A model generated the notes under the pieces. The model was given only the letters and a program-made list of their open reading frames with translations. It was not told where the DNA came from and did not search any database. Position numbers and translations under genes: made by a program. From Nocardia alni (GTDB lineage Bacteria > Actinomycetota > Actinomycetes > Mycobacteriales > Mycobacteriaceae): a stretch of DNA of 64,000 nucleotides. Shown piece by piece: positions 16,843-24,438 of the stretch. How positions within the stretch are numbered: the stretch's first letter is position 1; each line of letters starts with the position of its first letter. The stretch is taken from assembly GCF_019038435.1 (NCBI RefSeq), contig NZ_JAGPOX010000022.1:1-64000 (forward strand), written 5' to 3'.

Positions 16843-17759
16843 GAAATGAACCGATGGATGGCCTCGTTGGCGTGGTCCTGAAACGTGGGGTTGGCCAAAT
16901 CGGGCAAGAAGTCCGCTTGGTTGAACAACGGACCCGTAAGCGTGTTGGCCGCGCTGGCGTAGAACACGCCGCTGGACAGGGTCGGGTCGGTGACGCCGTC
17001 GACGAGCCGCTTCGCTCCCACGTCGAGTTTGTGGGCGAGACCTAGGGCGGGCATGACGTATTTGGCTGCTAGCCGCATCGGTAGGGGAAGGTCGCTGGCG
17101 GCTTGTGTGCCGGTGGTGTTCCCGGGGCTCATGGTGATGAATCGGCGGTCGGGGTGTTGGCGGCCCAGGTAGGCCATCCAGAGGGCCCCGATGTACTTGG
17201 CCTGGCCGAACGCGAGGTTGAAGTCAGCTTTTCTGTCGGCGAAGTAGCTGCCGTCGATGACGGCGGCGAGTTCATCGGCCGAGGTTGAGACGAAGGATGG
17301 CCCTTTCATCCGCAACTTCGGAACTCCGCGGACTGCTTCGCTTCCGGCGAGGACCGCAACTTCGCCGAGCCGCCCCTGCGCCAGGAGCCCTTCGAGGAGG
17401 ACTGCGTGGCCGAGGACGTTCGTCGCGAACCCGGTGGTGACCCCGTCAGCGGTCAATCCCATCGCCCGCGGGCCAATGACACCAGCGTTCATGACCAATG
17501 CGTCGACGGATCCGTCGATGGCCGCCAGGCCGGCTCGGACCGAACCCAGATCGGCGACATCCACGACAACGATGTCAAAGATGCGTCGGCCGGTAGCGGC
17601 TTCGAGTTCGGCCTTTGCCGTTGTCGCCCGATCTTCGTTCCGGCAGGCCAGGTAGATGCGCGCCATCTCGGGACGTAATGCCAGTTGCCGGGCCACGTCC
17701 TTGCCGATCCCGGCATTGGCGCCCGTAACCAGACCGGTCTTGCTTTTCAGATCAGTCAT
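16839..17759 (-). CDS. SDR-family oxidoreductase with Phe in place of catalytic Tyr
   Basis: A 306-residue Rossmann-fold protein of the retinol-dehydrogenase/protochlorophyllide-reductase-like SDR branch. The cofactor motif TGANAGIG (12-19) and NAGV (91-94) are intact and Ser140 is in place. The YxxxK position reads Phe184-Gly-Gln-Ala-Lys188, so the usual acid/base Tyr is missing. Either it is a divergent reductase or it has lost activity. The ATG at 17759 follows GAAGGGA. It diverges from a TetR gene, and a sigma-70-like promoter with an overlapping palindrome lies between them, a classic repressor-target pair. Confidence 0.82.
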   Translation of the reverse strand: MTDLKSKTGLVTGANAGIGKDVARQLALRPEMARIYLACRNEDRATTAKAELEAATGRRIFDIVVVDVADLGSVRAGLAAIDGSVDALVMNAGVIGPRAMGLTADGVTTGFATNVLGHAVLLEGLLAQGRLGEVAVLAGSEAVRGVPKLRMKGPSFVSTSADELAAVIDGSYFADRKADFNLAFGQAKYIGALWMAYLGRQHPDRRFITMSPGNTTGTQAASDLPLPMRLAAKYVMPALGLAHKLDVGAKRLVDGVTDPTLSSGVFYASAANTLTGPLFNQADFLPDLANPTFQDHANEAIHRFIS

Positions 17760-17796
17760 TCGTGCGCGTCCCTTCTAAAAATGGGTTACACAACTC

Positions 17797-17838
17797 ACTA
17801 TGACGACAGCAGACTGGGTTGTCAAACCCAAAATCTGC
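17797..17838. promoter_or_regulatory. SDR promoter with overlapping TetR-type palindrome
   Basis: On the minus strand TTGACA (17820-17825) and CATAGT (17797-17802) are spaced by exactly 17 nt, a good promoter for the SDR gene. The -35 sits inside an imperfect palindrome: GCAGA (17809-17813) and TGGGTT (17815-17820) mirrored by AACCCA (17825-17830) and TCTGC (17834-17838). On the plus strand TAATCT (17839-17844) lies 6 nt before the TetR ATG, so that transcript may be leaderless. The divergent TetR protein is the likely ligand. Confidence 0.6.
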
Positions 17839-17850
17839 TAATCTGGGCTC

Positions 17851-18456
17851 ATGCTCGACGAGACGACAGACCGGCCGAGGCTCACACCCAAGGGCGCGCG
17901 TACCCGGGCGCGAATAGTCGAGGCCGCCGCCGCTCTGATCCATGAGCGCGGAGTGGCGGGCACCACCTTGGAAGACGTCAAGGTGGCAGCAGACGTCAGC
18001 GGCTCGCAGCTGTACCACTACTTCCCCGACAAGAACGCGCTTGTTCAGGCGGTGATCGACTACCAAGCCGACACCATCGTCGAACGCAACACGCACGTGC
18101 TCGGCAGCGCGAACGGCGTCGAAGCCTGGCGGAACATGGTGATTGCTGCGGCGAGGCGCACCCAAGCAATAGGCGGCTGCCAACTTGGTTCGCTTGGTGG
18201 TCAACTCGCCGAGAGCGACCCCGAGGCCCGAGCACTAATCGCGGCAGGGTTCGATCGGTGGGCAGCCGCTATCAGCGATGGACTCGGAACCCTTCATGCC
18301 GACGGGAAACTCCCGCCCGACATCGACCCGGACGACCTCGCCACTACGCTGCTCGCGACGCTCCAAGGAGGGCTTCTACTCGCCCAGGTACAACGGGACA
18401 TCCGTCCGTTCGAAACCGCGGTCAATACCGTCCTCGATCTCGTGATCGGCAGATGA
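17851..18456 (+). CDS. TetR-family transcriptional regulator
   Basis: A 201-residue regulator. The N-terminal helix-turn-helix is clear: RARIVEAAAALIHERGVAGTT, then VKVAADVSGSQLYHYFPDKN (about residues 20-66). The C-terminal ligand domain carries GCQLGSLGGQLAESDP, typical of the TetR_C group found next to reductases. It probably represses the divergent SDR gene through the palindrome at 17809-17838. The ATG at 17851 has no ribosome site but a -10-like hexamer 6 nt upstream, consistent with leaderless translation. Confidence 0.85.
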   Translation: MLDETTDRPRLTPKGARTRARIVEAAAALIHERGVAGTTLEDVKVAADVSGSQLYHYFPDKNALVQAVIDYQADTIVERNTHVLGSANGVEAWRNMVIAAARRTQAIGGCQLGSLGGQLAESDPEARALIAAGFDRWAAAISDGLGTLHADGKLPPDIDPDDLATTLLATLQGGLLLAQVQRDIRPFETAVNTVLDLVIGR

Positions 18457-18892
18457 GCCAAGCCGGGTTCGTTCACAGCCATGGTCGGCTCACGGCACCT
18501 GGATGTGCACGCGCAGCTGCACAGGCTGCACATGGACCGCAGCTGTAAGTCGCTATTTTTGGCGGTGCCCTCCGCAGGGCGTGGCAGTTGTGATGGGTAT
18601 GCCAACCAAGCCGGAGTTGCTGACCGCCAAGGGCCAGGACATAGCGCGCTGATCAAGACCCTGAAATCGGCATGTGCGAGCGTTGTCTACTGCTGTACGA
18701 CGCTCTGCCCGTTGATCTTCCGAAGGTCCGCTGGTGGTCGGTCAGCGCGAGAAGCGGCCATCGAGTGCGTGCGGTCGACGCCCGGAACGCGGCAGTATCG
18801 AGTGCTTTATGGGGACTACCCGTGGCTGGTACCCCCAGGGGTGCAGCCAAGGTACGGCGGAAACCTGCAAGGGGGCCTCGGCCTCTTGCGCG
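18457..18892. other. Gene-free stretch holding repeat copy 2
   Basis: Between the TetR gene and the 3' end of the LysR gene there is no convincing gene. It contains repeat R copy 2 at 18667-18804. A short frame at about 18593-18652 (MGMPTKPELLTAKGQDIAR) is too short to judge. Confidence 0.4.
18667..18804 (+). repeat. Dispersed repeat R, copy 2
   Basis: Same ~138-bp unit as at 16052, differing at scattered positions (for example CTACTG for CTACGG, CTTCCG for CTTGCG). The frame from the ATG at 18672 stays open (MCERCLLLYDALPVDLPKV), with conservative differences from copy 1. Confidence 0.7.
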
Positions 18893-19795
18893 TCAGTCCG
18901 GCAGCCAGTGCTGCTCGTGCGCCAGGGTTTTGGCGACGGCACGGATGCGGCGGTGTAGCGGTGACTGCTCGCGTGGGAGGACCAGGTGGATCGTCAGGCG
19001 GGGCGTGCCTCGCAGCGGCCGCCAGGTGAGACCGGCCGGTGTTGTCGTGACCGCGGCTTCTCCGGCCGGGGCGAGGGTGACCCCGTCGCGTAGGTCGCGC
19101 TGAGACATGTCGAAAGAGACTGCGGGCGTGTGGAATCGGGGGTGTGGCCGGATGTCTCGGAACAGTGCGGACAGCTGATCGTGGACCACTGGGTTGGCCG
19201 CACGGTCCGGGAGTCGCAGCGGATACGCGGCTGCGTCGGCGATCTCGATCTCCGGGTGTTCGGCCAGTGGATGGTGTTGTGCCAGCTGGACTCCGATGCG
19301 CTCGCGCCGCAGCAGGAACCGGTGCACGCCACGGCCCGGCTGTTCACCGCGGGTGATCCCGGCATCGATGCGGCCGTCGGCGACCGCGGGGGAGATCTCC
19401 GGTGTCGCCATCGGGACCGCGCCGACCTCGAGTCCCGGGCTGCTGCGAATGAGCCTGTCCACCAGGGCCGGTGCCGTCTCGGCCCCCGTGCTGAGGCTGT
19501 ATCCGATGCGCAGCGTGCCCAGTTCACCGGCCCCCGCGCTCCGGGCGGTGTCCCATGCCCGGTCCAGCGCCGCCAGCGCGGGCGGCGCGGACTCCGCCAA
19601 AGCCGCACCGGCCGTGGTCAATACGACGCTACGCGTGTTACGGACCAGCAGAGCCGTACCGAGTTCCGCCTCCAATCGGCGCATCCGGGCACTGAGTGCG
19701 GGCTGCGCGATACCGATCCGTGCGGCCGCGCGAGTGAAGTTCAACTCCTGCGCCAGCACCAGGAAGTACCGCAGGCTCACCGTATCCGGCGCCAC
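18893..19795 (-). CDS. LysR-family transcriptional regulator
   Basis: A 300-residue LTTR. The N-terminal winged helix spans about residues 1-60 (LRYFLVLAQELNFTRAAARI, PALSARMRRLEAELG); the effector-binding domain follows (GTLRIGYSLSTG, then GRIDAGITRG). The GTG at 19795 is preceded by GGAGGG and yields the usual LTTR length; a longer start would add about 25 unrelated residues. It diverges from the EthD gene, which it may control. Effector unknown. Confidence 0.87.
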   Translation of the reverse strand: MAPDTVSLRYFLVLAQELNFTRAAARIGIAQPALSARMRRLEAELGTALLVRNTRSVVLTTAGAALAESAPPALAALDRAWDTARSAGAGELGTLRIGYSLSTGAETAPALVDRLIRSSPGLEVGAVPMATPEISPAVADGRIDAGITRGEQPGRGVHRFLLRRERIGVQLAQHHPLAEHPEIEIADAAAYPLRLPDRAANPVVHDQLSALFRDIRPHPRFHTPAVSFDMSQRDLRDGVTLAPAGEAAVTTTPAGLTWRPLRGTPRLTIHLVLPREQSPLHRRIRAVAKTLAHEQHWLPD

Positions 19796-19886
19796 ATGCC
19801 CTCCCTGTCGATTGATAACGATCCGTTCTGAGTCTATCCCGTACCGGTCTTTCCCTCGACCACACATCAAGCCCTAACCTGCGCAT

Positions 19887-19970
19887 ATGACGATTCAACC
19901 AACCGCGGTACCGGACATCGCACTCACACACACCGCCGACCCTGATCTGGATGGAGGTCGTCATGCATAA
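19887..19970 (+). CDS. 27-residue ORF overlapping the EthD start
   Basis: An ATG at 19887 opens a short frame (MTIQPTAVPDIALTHTADP start) whose TAA at 19968-19970 overlaps the first codons of the EthD gene. It could be a leader peptide or the surviving N-terminus of a deleted gene. Only the overlap supports it. Confidence 0.3.
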   Translation: MTIQPTAVPDIALTHTADPDLDGGRHA

Positions 19971-20274
19971 GTTGGTGGTCCTATATCCCAAGCCCGCCGA
20001 TCCTGACCACTTCCGCGACTACTACGTGACCAAACACCTTCCGCTGGTCAGGAATTGGCCCGGCCTGCTTGCGTGGCGCTACAGCTTCGACGTGGCGGCG
20101 ACCAGGGGAGAAACGCCGTATTTCGCGGTCTTCGAAGCCGACTTCGCCGACGCCGCCGCCATGGCCGCGTCGCAGGCGTCGCCGTACGGCCAGCGGGCGG
20201 CCGCTGATGTCGTCAACTACGCCACCGGCGGTGTGGTCGTCATCCACTATTCGGTGCAGGACGGCATCGGCTGA
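19963..20274 (+). CDS. EthD-domain protein
   Basis: A 103-residue alpha+beta-barrel protein. MHKLVVLYPKPADPDHFRDY, then THLP-like TKHLPLVRNWPG is the EthD (PF07110) signature. EthD was first described in the ethyl tert-butyl ether P450 locus; family members occur as small accessory or isomerase-like enzymes in catabolic clusters. The ATG at 19963 follows GGAGG at good spacing. Divergent from the LysR gene, which suggests LysR control. No partner oxidoreductase is adjacent, so its substrate is unknown. Confidence 0.78.
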   Translation: MHKLVVLYPKPADPDHFRDYYVTKHLPLVRNWPGLLAWRYSFDVAATRGETPYFAVFEADFADAAAMAASQASPYGQRAAADVVNYATGGVVVIHYSVQDGIG

Positions 20275-20380
20275 GGCAGGATGGCACGCTCGGGGACGCG
20301 TTCGGCCGTTGCAGCCAGGTCCGGCTATCGGCGGGACGCCGTTCGCGGTTGCCGGTTCGTTGAGAGTCGAAGGTGGGCCG

Positions 20381-20677
20381 ATGTCCTGGCCAAAGGTCAC
20401 GGTGGTTGATGCGTGCGTGCGGCGCGACGGCCGGGGCGGCAGCCCCACGGCCGTCACCGACGACGACCCGGCGGCGACGGACGCGGACCGGCGTGGGGTC
20501 GCCGCTGCGGCCGGCACCTCGCACGCGGCGTTCCTTCCTGCCGAACCCGGGTATCGGGGGAAGGTATCTACCGTAAACATCGACCGTGGGCTCATTGCCC
20601 GAGCGCGGAATTATGCTGGTGGCCAGCCGATTCCAGGAGACCCGGATCGACTTCCGGACCATGGGCCTGCGGTATGA
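20381..20677 (+). pseudogene. Truncated PhzF-like protein
   Basis: The ATG at 20381 follows GAAGG and opens VTVVDACVRRDGRGGSPTAV, then DADRRGVAAAAGTSHAAFL, close to the N-terminus of PhzF-family isomerase-like proteins (VVDA, GGSPTAV, AGTSHAAF). After about 58 residues the similarity ends and the frame continues only to 20677, whereas PhzF proteins have about 260-300 residues. The Glu catalytic region and the second domain are missing. Confidence 0.5.
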
Positions 20678-20718
20678 GCGGACGTTCATCCCGAGGTTGT
20701 CGAGTGCACGGAGAAGGT

Positions 20719-20937
20719 CTAGCCCGGTGATGTCGTGCCGCGCAGTAGCGACGGCACGATCAGGTCGCACGAATTCGCCAGTCTTGTCGGCGTACAGGTT
20801 GGTGTGTACCAGGGAAACGTGCCGTTCACCGCCCTGTAGACCGCAACGCCGAACAGGCAACCCACGGCGAGGATCGCGGTCAGGCTCGGGAGGGCGCAGA
20901 GTCGGATTGACTGTCGACCAACGGGTGCCGCCGTCAC
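20719..20937 (-). CDS. Small hypothetical membrane protein
   Basis: A 72-residue frame whose GTG at 20937 overlaps the stop of the pyridoxamine-oxidase-like gene as GTGA, suggesting coupling. One hydrophobic segment (LTAILAVGCLFGVAVYRAV) could span the membrane, followed by NGTFPWYTPT. No family recognised. It may also be a remnant of a longer membrane protein. Confidence 0.35.
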   Translation of the reverse strand: MTAAPVGRQSIRLCALPSLTAILAVGCLFGVAVYRAVNGTFPWYTPTCTPTRLANSCDLIVPSLLRGTTSPG

Positions 20938-21443
20938 TGCGGGAAGGTGAACCGCGTCTGCGTATACGGGTCCTTCCCAAAGGCGAGGATCTTCATCGGT
21001 GCGATCCCGAAGACCAAGCCGGTGCGATTCGCCAGGTCGTGGAACGTGCCGTCGCCGACGGTGAAGTCCCAGTCAAGCTTCGACTTCCACAGGCGCGCAA
21101 GCTGGTCCAACCGTTCGGTGTCGGTGACTCGAATGGCTGTGCCCTCCACCACCACGTCCAGGCCGGTGCGCAGCGTGTTGCATCCTGTCGTCAGCACACA
21201 GCGGGGATCGCCGATCAGGTTGTGCGCCTTCTGTTCCCGGTCGCCGGTACAGACGTGCAGCATACCGGCGTCCCAGATCGCGGGGAGTGGAGTGACATGC
21301 GGCCGTCCGTCTCCGCGCAGGCTCGATAGCCAGAACATTTCAGCCGCCTCCAGTGCGTGCTCGACGACCGACCATTTCGGCGGGGTCGCTCCAGGCTCGC
21401 TGAACCGGTCGTCGAAGCGCACGGCGGGTGTACGGATGGGCAT
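20934..21443 (-). CDS. Pyridoxamine 5'-phosphate oxidase-fold protein
   Basis: A 169-residue split-barrel flavin or F420-binding protein. FWLSSLRGDGRPHVTPLPAIWD (about 37-58) is the characteristic first half of the barrel, followed by CTGDREQKAHNL and VVVEGTAIRV. The family covers FMN- and F420-dependent oxidoreductases of small molecules; the cofactor cannot be decided here. The ATG at 21443 has GGAGG 8 nt upstream. Confidence 0.8.
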   Translation of the reverse strand: MPIRTPAVRFDDRFSEPGATPPKWSVVEHALEAAEMFWLSSLRGDGRPHVTPLPAIWDAGMLHVCTGDREQKAHNLIGDPRCVLTTGCNTLRTGLDVVVEGTAIRVTDTERLDQLARLWKSKLDWDFTVGDGTFHDLANRTGLVFGIAPMKILAFGKDPYTQTRFTFPQ

Positions 21444-21975
21444 GGCAAACCTCCTGGAGAAGTCACTATCTCTGTAAGGACGGTCTGCGGCTCGGAAAAT
21501 CATCGGCCGGACGGCTGGGGGCTAGCGCCGTTTATCGCTGAACCTCTGGTATTCGGCAATGCCGGACGTTGGAAAACATTTGTCAGCCAATCGATCTGGA
21601 CGCTCGATCGATGCCCGGAACGCGGCAAGAGCGGATGTTTCAATGGGGGAGTGTTCGTTACCCAGGCAATTATGTATCGGGCAGTTGGTGCCAGCATTGA
21701 CAGTTTGCCACGCAGCAGTGGCCTGTAGGGCGTCCAGCCCCCAAACATCTCCTTCGATTTCCACAGTATGTGCTCGGAAATCGGAGGAGCATCGCACGAA
21801 GGAGATCGCGACGCGCCCTCGAGTTCGCGTACGGTTTGACCGCCTCGCCTCTTGCTTGCGCAGAGGTGAACTGGACCGCCTGTGGGCGACGTACCGGTTC
21901 AGCGATCAGAACTCCGCTCGGATGCCGGGGTCGGCCGCAAAGCATGCGGATCGCGCCTTGTGGGCCGACCGGAGG
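21444..21975. other. Gene-free stretch with a fragment of repeat R
   Basis: Over 500 bp with no credible gene on either strand. Position 21607-21627 reads CGATGCCCGGAACGCGGCA, identical to the 3' part of repeat R copy 1. Composition is slightly more AT-rich than neighbouring genes. No other structure is apparent. Confidence 0.4.
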
Positions 21976-22731
21976 TCAAGGGGTGACGGTCAGCGGTTCT
22001 CCCGGGCTGATGACCTTGACCGGGACGTCGGGGACGAGGCGGTTGACGGCCTCGACGAACAGGCCGGGGTTCTTGTCGCTTTTGAGGAAGAGCATGTCGC
22101 CCACCGTGCCGCCGGTGAAGGCGTAGTGCTGTGGGATCGCGAGCTTCGGGCGCAGGGTGGCGGTGAGCTCGGCGGCCTCTTCGGCGTTCATGACGACCTG
22201 CTTGTTTCGCGCCATCCGGATGTGCAAGCCGTTGACGGGAAGCAATGCCACATCCAGCGGGCCGTAGCGGTCGGTCAGGGTGTGCAGTTCCGGGATGAGC
22301 AGCGTGTCGCCGGCGAAGTAGACGCTGCGTCCGCCGCCGCTGATCACGTACGTGACCTCGTACACGCCGTGTTTGCCGGGGGCGGCGGAGATGGTCAGGT
22401 CACCGACCCGTGCGGACTGCCACGGCTCGAGCGCGCGGACGTCGCTGAATCCGGCCTTGCGGGCCTTCTCGACGACCGGCCCGGCGACCAGCAGGGGCAC
22501 GTCCTTGCGGGGGTAGCGTCGGAAGGCGTCCAGGTCGCAGTGGTCGTAGTGCTCATGGCTGATCACGACCGCGTCGAGATGCGGCAGCGCTTCGGGCTGC
22601 AGGGCGATCGGCTCGCCCGGGTGGTAGAAGGTGCGCTGGCTGAACCAGGGGTCGGTCAGCACGGTCAGGCCGCCGATCTGGATCAGGTGGCAGCTATGGG
22701 TGATCCGGGTGATGATGAGAGATTCACTCAT
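21976..22731 (-). CDS. MBL-fold metallo-hydrolase (UlaG-like)
   Basis: A 251-residue metallo-beta-lactamase-fold hydrolase. The dinuclear metal motif is complete: His59-x-His61-x-Asp63-His64 (SHEHYDH), then AGDT and a late PQHYAF. This branch (UlaG-like, L-ascorbate-6-phosphate lactonase relatives) acts on lactones or phosphoesters; the substrate is unknown. The ATG at 22731 overlaps the end of the NTF2-like gene by 8 nt, so the two are co-translated. The TetR gene divergent to the pair is the likely regulator. Confidence 0.83.
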   Translation of the reverse strand: MSESLIITRITHSCHLIQIGGLTVLTDPWFSQRTFYHPGEPIALQPEALPHLDAVVISHEHYDHCDLDAFRRYPRKDVPLLVAGPVVEKARKAGFSDVRALEPWQSARVGDLTISAAPGKHGVYEVTYVISGGGRSVYFAGDTLLIPELHTLTDRYGPLDVALLPVNGLHIRMARNKQVVMNAEEAAELTATLRPKLAIPQHYAFTGGTVGDMLFLKSDKNPGLFVEAVNRLVPDVPVKVISPGEPLTVTP

Positions 22732-23167
22732 GAGCGGTGCCTGCCTCGTCGGCGAGGTGGGCACCGTTCATCGGGGTGCGCTGCGGTCGGATGACCCGGT
22801 GGCTGATGCGCCAGCCGTCCTCGTGGCGACGCAGGGTGTCCAGGTGCGTGACGCTTCCCATCGTCCCGTCCGCCATGATCATCAAGCCCTTGGACTGCAC
22901 GGTGACCACGTCGTCGGCCGCGCCGGTGATCACGACGTTCGTGACGTGATGAGCGATCGGGCCGCCCGCGCCGAGCTGCAGTGCGCCCTTCCTGGCCGCC
23001 TCGATCCCTTCGAACGTTCCCACCCCCACGGCGCTGAGGTCGTAGACGACCTCGGGAGTGAAGATCTCCTCGAGCCGATCCAGGTGGCCTCCGTCGACTA
23101 TGTGCCCGTGCAGGGACAGAGTCTCGGCGATCGCCCAGCGGTCCGTGTCGTCCAGCTTGTACGTCAT
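22724..23167 (-). CDS. NTF2-like / SnoaL-type protein
   Basis: A 147-residue cone-shaped alpha+beta protein. DRWAIAETLSLHGHIVDGG, then LEEIFTPEVVYDLS and WRISHRVIRPQR match the SnoaL_4/nuclear transport factor 2 superfamily, used for dehydrations, isomerisations or ring closures on small hydrophobic substrates. The ATG at 23167 has GGAGAAC upstream; an in-frame ATG 12 nt earlier is possible. First gene of a two-gene operon with the MBL hydrolase. Confidence 0.8.
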   Translation of the reverse strand: MTYKLDDTDRWAIAETLSLHGHIVDGGHLDRLEEIFTPEVVYDLSAVGVGTFEGIEAARKGALQLGAGGPIAHHVTNVVITGAADDVVTVQSKGLMIMADGTMGSVTHLDTLRRHEDGWRISHRVIRPQRTPMNGAHLADEAGTAHE

Positions 23168-23185
23168 TTGGTTCTCCATTCGCTT

Positions 23186-23200
23186 TGGTACTGCGTACCA
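23186..23200. promoter_or_regulatory. Perfect palindrome, probable TetR operator
   Basis: TGGTAC (23186-23191), TGC, GTACCA (23195-23200) is a perfect 6-3-6 palindrome in the 87-bp gap between the divergent NTF2-like and TetR genes, 19 nt upstream of the NTF2-like ATG. The place and symmetry fit a repressor site for the adjacent TetR protein. Confidence 0.6.
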
Positions 23201-23254
23201 GACGATACTAGATACCTTCAGGGACCGCAATCGGGCAACGGTATGCTCGCCGTC

Positions 23255-23854
23255 ATGACCCAGCCCCTGCCCCTGGTGGAACGCAAACGGCGCCAAGCGC
23301 GCCAACGCATCATCCAGGCCGCGCGGGAACTGTTTCTCGAGCGCGGATTCGACCACGTCTCGGTCGGGGACATCGCCGAACGCGCCGAAGTCGGCCGCAC
23401 CACGTTCTTCCGCCATTTCGGCGACAAACAAGAAGTCGTCTTCGCCAGGGAACAAGACCTGCTCGATACGATCGCCGCCGCCGGGCAGGCACACCCCTCT
23501 CCCGCCCCGCGAACCGCGGCCGAGGCCATCGAACAACTCCGCCCGATCGTCCTGGACTTCTGCGCCCAGGCAGCCGCCGACCCGCAGGCCTACATCGACC
23601 ACTTCCAGCTCATCGAGCAGCACCCGGAACTACGCGCCCGCGACGCCATCAAGATGCAGCAGCTCGCCGGCAACCTGAGCGACGTCCTCGTGCATCGCGG
23701 ATCCGACGAGACCACCGCCGTCCTGGCCGCACAAGTAGCCATCGCCTGCTGCCAGGTCGCCAAGCACCTCGCCAACAACCCGCACACCCTGGTAGACGAG
23801 ACCCGGGCCGCCTTCAGTCAGGTGCTCGCGCTCGGAACCGGTGCCACTCAGTAG
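23255..23854 (+). CDS. TetR-family transcriptional regulator
   Basis: A 199-residue regulator. The helix-turn-helix is RQRIIQAARELFLERGFDHV, then DIAERAEVGRTTFFRHFGDK (about residues 15-55). The C-terminal domain is helical with two adjacent Cys (ACCQ). I chose the ATG at 23255; another in-frame ATG at 23243 would add four residues. Divergent from the NTF2-like/MBL pair with a perfect palindrome between. Confidence 0.86.
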   Translation: MTQPLPLVERKRRQARQRIIQAARELFLERGFDHVSVGDIAERAEVGRTTFFRHFGDKQEVVFAREQDLLDTIAAAGQAHPSPAPRTAAEAIEQLRPIVLDFCAQAAADPQAYIDHFQLIEQHPELRARDAIKMQQLAGNLSDVLVHRGSDETTAVLAAQVAIACCQVAKHLANNPHTLVDETRAAFSQVLALGTGATQ

Positions 23855-23957
23855 GCCAACAATCCATGGTCCGTGTGCAGCACCTGTGTCGGCTACCTCG
23901 CACCGTTACCCATGCGGCCCGACAAGAGCCTGGCATGCCGCCCGTCACGCCCCGCCC

Positions 23958-24116
23958 GCGCTTATTTTGGTTCCAGTTCTCGCGCCGAGCGAGCAGAGAT
24001 GGTCGGCCTGGATCGGAGGCTCCATCGTCGCGGGTGTGCCGGAGTTCGAAAACAGCCGGATCACCCGCGCCGAGTATGACGACAACGGGGCAAGCGCCGC
24101 TCATCGCACGACCTAC
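23958..24116 (+). pseudogene. Fragment resembling the C-terminus of eukaryotic-type actin
   Basis: Fifty-three codons read ALILVPVLAPSEQRWSAWIG, GSIVAGVPEFENSRIT and RAEYDDNGASAAHR. The order APxE-x2-WSxWIGGSI-A-x5-F-x4-IT-x2-EYD-x2-G-x3-HR follows the last 50 residues of actin (APPERKYSVWIGGSIL, TKQEYDESG, VHRKCF). WIGGS is a signature of actin and Arp proteins and is not found in MreB or ParM. No start, upstream actin domains or ATP-binding motifs are seen, so it is a fragment. It lies between a TetR gene and repeat R copy 3. Convergence over so many ordered positions seems unlikely but cannot be excluded without a search. Confidence 0.45.
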
Positions 24117-24178
24117 TGGCGGCAATGGCGGCGGCGTACGGATGCCTTGTGCGATAGGCCCATCCGTACGCCCTCAAT

Positions 24179-24282
24179 TCGGCATGTGCGAGCAGTTGCC
24201 TACTGCTGTACGACGCTCTGCCCGTTGATCTTCCGAAGGTCCGCTGGTGGTCGGTCAGCGCGAGAAGCGGCATTACCATGTG
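24179..24282 (+). repeat. Dispersed repeat R, copy 3 (deleted and frameshifted)
   Basis: Third copy of the repeat at 16052 and 18667. It has one extra base in GCGAGCAGTTGCC, which breaks the frame seen in the other copies, and lacks about 35 bp between AGCGG and CATTA. Confidence 0.65.
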
Positions 24283-24438
24283 TTGTGCCGTGCGGCCGTG
24301 TGTTGTCGTCGCGGCTTGAACTGGGCTGTTTGGCTCGGCGTCGGCGCTGTGCGCGTGGTGGTCGCCGCGAGCCGGATCAGGGTGCTCGGGTGTCGCCATC
24401 GCAGCGAAGCTTGCTTTCGTGCCTGGTACCTTCACTCG

